This document shows positions 49,481 to 54,178 of a DNA stretch of 54,178 bases, piece by piece (within the stretch, counting starts at the first letter, position 1; each line of letters starts with the position of its first letter). Source of the DNA: Willaertia magna (taxonomy: Eukaryota > Heterolobosea > Eutetramitea > Acrasida > Naegleriidae); the NCBI GenBank assembly GCA_902984215.1, contig CADWAF010004591.1:1-54178 (forward strand), given 5' to 3'. Made by a program: the position numbers and the translations under genes. The notes under the pieces were generated by a model. That model searched no databases and was not told the DNA's origin. It was given only the letters and a program-made list of their open reading frames with translations.

Positions 49481-52400
49481 TTATTCTTTAGTTTTTCTAA
49501 GGTTTACTTTAAATGGCAGAGAATTATCTTCTTCAGCTGTTCTTGTTTGTAATCTACTTTCTCTTCTCGAACGGAAAGCATTACCGCTCATAATTGACTT
49601 CTTTCTTTCTCTTATTGCTGCAATAGATTCACTGCCAGGTAATTTCAGACCACCAACAACAGGAGAAGAAACATCCACTTCTTTCTTCTTTTGTTGAATT
49701 GCAGTTTGTTGTATTTGTTTTTGCTTTTCTTTTTCTTTCTTCTTTTCTTCTGCTTCTTTTTGTTTCATATATTCTTGATATCCAGATTTGAATGCTTCAA
49801 AGAATGATTTAAGTTGTTGGAAGAATTCATTTGGATTTCTACACATATTCTTTTCATCTTCAGCATATAGCTCAGCAAGTTGTTTTAAGGTATTTTCAAT
49901 TCTTGTTGCAACCATGTCAATTTCTTCTAAGTGACGTTTACCACTTTCAATAAATTCATGCATAATTTTAACAAATTTATCATCCTTCTTATTTTGCCAA
50001 TCTGGGTGTTGTAATTCTTTTTCTACTGCCATAATACCAGCCTTTAGTTTAGAAACTTCATTCAAAGAATCTGGGAGTGAAACTCTGCAAGCATCTTCTA
50101 AAGAAGCAAAGTCATTATCTTTAAGATCAAGTAAATGTGGAGCTTTTTCAGAACAATGGACTGCAATATATTGTAAAAGAGTTGTTTTACCGTCTGTTGC
50201 CTTAGTATCTCTTAATTTAGCTAAACTTCCAATTGTAAAACCATATGCATCTTTCTTGGCTGAGTTTGCATTTAAAAAGTTGGCAATAGCTAAAACAATA
50301 GCTAAAAATTCTTTAAAGTTCTTACTTGAAGTAATTTCTTGTGCACAATTTAATATTGTTTCAAGATCTGGTAATATTTCTTGAACATCACTTGAGAATT
50401 TAAATTTGAATGCCCAACAATTTAATCTACCATATAGACGTGGTATATCTTTGATTGTTAAATAGAAACGATCAACTGGTGCCAATAAATCAATTTCACC
50501 GTCATATGCCTCAATAGCTTGAATTTCTTCTTCACTTGGTGTCTTATCTTTAAGACCATCAATATTTTGTTGAGAAAGTACTTCTTCATCCATGTCAATG
50601 ATAGCTTTCTTAATTTCATCATTTTCTAATCTCATATATCCTAATAAGATAGACAAATTACTACTCTTTTGTGGATCAACAAAAGAAACAAATTCTTTCT
50701 TCTTCTTGACACCTGTTTCATCTTTACTTGATTTCTTAGGTGCATTAGAAAATAGTTCTTCTAACTCATCAACATTAATTTCAATATCCTTTGTTCTTTC
50801 AACGATACCTTCTTTAATCCATGCAGTAGTTGCAACCTTTCTCTTATTAATAGCTTCACCATAAAAGTTTCTCACATTTTTCTAAAATTGTTTAAGATAA
50901 ATAAAATTTAAAGAAAAAACTTACTTTAGGTATTCTCTTTGGTAAATCTGGTAACTTTTGGACTTTGGGTGCAACAGGGACACCCATTACTCCTGGAGGC
51001 ATTGGTACTCCTACACCAGGAGGCATTGGAACTCCAGAACCTGGAGGTGTTGGAATTCCAATTCCAGGAGGTGTTGGTACACCAATTCCAGGTGGGGTAG
51101 GTATGCCACCCATTCCTGGTGGTGTTGGGATACCAGATCCAGGAGGGGTAGGGATTGTGCCAACTCCTGGAGGCATTGGAATTGTTGATTCATCCCCTGG
51201 TGGTAATGGAATAGATCCTTCAGTGGAAATTGGAGGAACAATTACACCAGTTGTGACAGGTGTTTGGAAACCTGAGGTACCTGGTGGGGGTGGAACACTT
51301 CCAGTGCTAACAACAGTTGGAACTGCGGTTGGGACTGAAATTATTTGTGGAGGTGCTTGTTTGAGTTGTTTAATTAGTTGTTCTTTTTCTCTTAGTACCT
51401 TAGTTAATTCTTCATTTTCCTTTTCCAACTCAGTTACTTTATCTCCTAATTTTTTAACTTCTTCTTGGAATTGTTGGTCTACATCCTTTGGAATATCAAC
51501 ACTAGAAGTGTCCTTTTCTTTTTCTTGTCCCAAATCTTTTTTCAATGATTCAATCTTTTCTTTTTGTGATTTAATTAATTTTTGTAACATTTTAACTTCA
51601 GTTTCAACCTTCATTTTAGCTGTCATTTCTTTCTTTAACATAGTCTTATATTTTTCTTCAACAGCTGCAATTTCTTGAGACTTATCTTCAGAGCTTTGTT
51701 CAACTTTTTGTTGTTTCTTTAAAACTTCAATATCCTTTGTTAGTTTTTGAATTTCCAATTCAGTAGTTTGTAATTTTTTAGTTTGTTTTTGCATCAAAAT
51801 CTTTAACATCTTTTCTCTTTTTGCAACATCTTCAATTGTTCCACTATTTAAAGCATCTTGAACAACAGAAGCAATAATGTTGTCAACATTTTTCCAGTTA
51901 TCTAATAAAGCCTTTTCACTCTTTGTACTGTCCAATCCTTGTAAATTGGACTGGGTAAATTGTAAAAAGTTTCTTAAAACATTAGTAAAGTGGCTAGTAC
52001 CTGCTGCACTTCCTCCCAACTTTAAAACCAAGAGTTTTGTTAATTGAACTGGATCTTTAACAGTCTTAACATCAATTTCCTCTTCTTCTTCATCATCTCC
52101 TTCGATAAAGCCAGACATCATTTCTTCTTCAAATGCACGAATTTGAGCCTTTAAATCTTCTTCTTTAATAATATCCTTTTCAATATCGTCAGCCAATTTA
52201 CTGACAATTTCACCTAAACCTAAATCTTTTAATTCATTTCTAATTAATACACGAGTACTGGTATCTTTTGGTGTATTTACCAAAGAGTTGAATAAAACCA
52301 AACAAAATGTTTTAAATTTTTCGTCACGTTCTGTCTTTAAACCATCAACCAAGTCATAAAAACGTTTAGGTTCTTTCTTTTCAATTTTGTATTGATTAAG

Positions 52401-54160
52401 TGCATCTAAAACACACCAAAAACCTTGTTCACTAAAAGTACAAATTAATGACAGACTTTCCAAAACACCAACTCTGACTTTAATACTTTCTTTTTTATCT
52501 AATAATTGAGCCATTGCAATAACACTTGTTGGATTTTGAATAAAACCTAACAATGCACCACTATCAACTAAAGTATTCAAACAATTCAATGCATTCTCTT
52601 GTATTGTCTTTTCATTTACACTCTTATATTTTTTGTTACAATTTAAAATAATTTCTCCCAAATATAAAACACCCTTTTCCATTGCAAATGAGAAAATCCA
52701 TTTTCCAGGTTTACTTTCTAATAATTGATTTAAGGAACGAAGATATTCTGGTGATGGATGAGAAACATTATCTTTTAATTTCTTAACGTTAAATGCAATA
52801 CTTCCTTCATCATTTTCATCTTCATCTTCTAAGTCTTCATCCTCTTCACTATCATCATATTTATTATTATTTTGATTATTATTATTACTACCAATGTTAT
52901 TTGAAGGTCTTGGAGATAATGGAGATGTTAAAGTTCCTTGTTGTTGTTGTTGAACTAATTGTTGAATTTTTAATAAATCATCCTTTGTAAACTTTTCAGA
53001 TCTTCTACCAATTGAAAGAGTTTGAATATCTGTGTGAGAAAGACTTTGTGAAACTCTTCTTTCCTTCTTTAATGCAGCTTGATTTAATTTATCAATATTT
53101 AATTGAATTGGTGTATTATTATTATTTGTATTAGGTGAAGTAGAAGTAGTACTTTTAGTTGTTGGTGTAGATAAAGTTGACTTTGTTGTAGTAGGAGTAG
53201 TTATTGAAGTTGACTTTGGTGTTGGTGGAGTTTGAGTAATTAATAATGGATTGGTTGAAGGGGTAGTGATCTTTTTAACAACAGGAGTTGAAGGGGAAGA
53301 AACATTATTATTTGAAGATGTTACTGGAGTGGTAGGGGTAGAAGGATTAATTTTTCTTACAACCTTAACTGGAGTACCAACAGTTGATGAATTATTTGTA
53401 GTTGTTGAAGTAGTAGATGGAGTAGTTTTAATAGTACTTGTTGGAGTAGAAGGTGTTGTAGTTGTTCCTAAATTACTTCCAACTCTTATCGGAACACTTG
53501 TACTTTTTACTCCAGTTGTACTTGTTGAACTATTTGTTGTAGAAGGCTTTACATTTGTAGAACTATTTGTAGTATTAGTTGTTGAAGTGGTAGCTGTAGT
53601 AGCGGTTGTAGATTTTAACGATGAAGAAGAACCTAATTTTAAGAAAGGTCCGGTAAACCCTTCACTTTGATTTTTTTCGAAATGTTCAGAAAGGTCAATA
53701 ATTGTGTTATAAACGGCATCCATGTCCATTGCTATTATTTGTTGTTATTATTTAATTAAATTGTAAAATATTGTTGTTATTTGCTATAAATAAGTATAAA
53801 AAAACATACCTTTGTGTAGAGCTTTTAAAGTCCAATCACACTTTATACCTGCTTTTTGACAATTTTGCATAAAGAAGGCAATATTTTCCATTTCTTTAAA
53901 CATTGCACCTTTTGGTTCTTTGTGATAATTTGGATATTTTAATCCTCTCAATTTACTTATTAAACTGTTTTTATAAATAATTGATAACAAATATTATTTC
54001 TATCGTAATAATTTTGTGTAAAAACTTACCCACATAAAATTACTCCGTCTTTTAAAGAAGCATGGAGATCGGTAGGGTTAGAAAACTTTTCACTAGTTAC
54101 AGTTTCTATCCATGATTTAATGGATTGTTGATCTGATGATGATATAGTTCTTCTAGACAT
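49481..54160 (-). CDS. Formin with N-terminal calponin-homology domain
   Basis: Four exons (54160-54030, 53964-53810, 53731-50925, 50881-49481) with introns of 65, 78 and 43 nt give about 1497 residues. Residues 1-117 form a CH domain: SIKSWIETVTSEKF, LHASLKDGVILCG, MFKEMENIAFFMQNC, then across the junction ALHKAMDMDAVYNTIIDLSE. A Thr/Ser/Pro-rich region (about 120-400) follows, then a GBD/FH3 armadillo-like region (about 410-650; SPEYLRSLNQLLESKPGKW, RVGVLESLSLIC). Next come coiled coils (about 720-885), an FH1 of repeated PTPPG/PMPPG units (about 890-1015) and FH2 (about 1020-1430; ILLGYMRLENDEIKKAI, ANFLNANSAKKDAYGFTIGS, DGKTTLLQYIAVH). FH1 recruits profilin-actin and FH2 nucleates and caps barbed ends. 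The GBD suggests Rho control. The usual C-terminal DAD motif is not obvious. Confidence 0.93.
50960..51240. repeat. Imperfect tandem repeat encoding formin FH1
   Basis: About ten imperfect units of roughly 24 bp, variants of CCTGGAGGTGTTGGAATTCC on the plus strand. The minus-strand formin reads them as PPG-(I/V)-G-(I/V)-P-(T/M). Locally GC-richer than the rest of the window. Unit-number changes would alter the number of profilin sites. Confidence 0.8.
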
Positions 54161-54178
54161 ATTGTTACAGTAAAAAAA

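Noticed and set aside
51011..51678. Long Gly/Pro-rich frames antisense and out of frame at the FH1 repeat
   Set aside because: Shadows of the tandem repeat in the formin FH1 region; no start context and no independent features.
1..54178. Transposons, CRISPR arrays, viral genes
   Set aside because: No transposase, integrase, reverse transcriptase, terminal repeats or spacer-repeat arrays were seen on either strand.

Overview
The window is a compact, AT-rich nuclear segment of a free-living protist. Genes on both strands are separated by tens of bases. At least 14 genes have short GT-AG introns (about 38-82 nt), which I resolved by reading frame and homology. Poly-Asn, poly-Gln and Ser-rich tracts are common, and many starts read A-run+ATG. 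A CFAP36-type ciliary protein argues for an organism that can build a flagellum. The actin-regulatory set (myosin I, CH-domain formin, tandem-CH protein, actin-fragmin-kinase domain, 7TM receptor) argues for an amoeba. An amoeboflagellate, best guess a Naegleria-like heterolobosean, fits both. This assignment is inference.

Left part (1-24 kb): a U2 snRNA on the minus strand; a one-TM protein; a large myosin I with a disordered N-terminal extension; an RCC1 propeller; an iodothyronine-deiodinase-like selenoprotein whose active-site codon is an in-frame TGA; a GST-like protein and a RING-H2 protein whose stop codons overlap; VPS45; an SMP-domain (Mmm1/TEX2-like) membrane protein; a small coiled-coil membrane protein; ribosomal protein uS19 (RPS15); a coiled-coil protein; a CS-domain/Sel1-repeat/tail-anchor protein; ZNF598/Hel2; and LMBD1.

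Middle part (23-41 kb): a broken kinase-propeller gene; a three-exon 7TM protein; a disordered protein with PCNA-binding motifs and an E2F-like upstream site; a small secreted protein; an actin-fragmin-kinase-type protein; CFAP36; a bacterial-type PARG macrodomain; a second RCC1-like gene; RIO1 kinase; an unplaced protein; a bacterial-type Der/EngA double GTPase followed 11 nt later by a BolA protein; and a Dullard-type phosphatase.

Right part (41-54 kb): an NHE-type Na+/H+ exchanger; a multi-TM protein; a tandem-CH protein with a prion-like tail; a DNAJC11 C-terminal domain without a J domain; three tandem paralogues of an unrecognised MGN... (predicted N-myristoylated) family with a tRNA-Ile between two of them; and a four-exon formin with an N-terminal calponin-homology domain. 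Common themes are actin and membrane traffic (myosin I, formin, CH proteins, VPS45, NHE, LMBD1) and translation and its quality control (uS19, ZNF598, RIO1, tRNA). No mobile element, CRISPR array or virus-like gene was seen.
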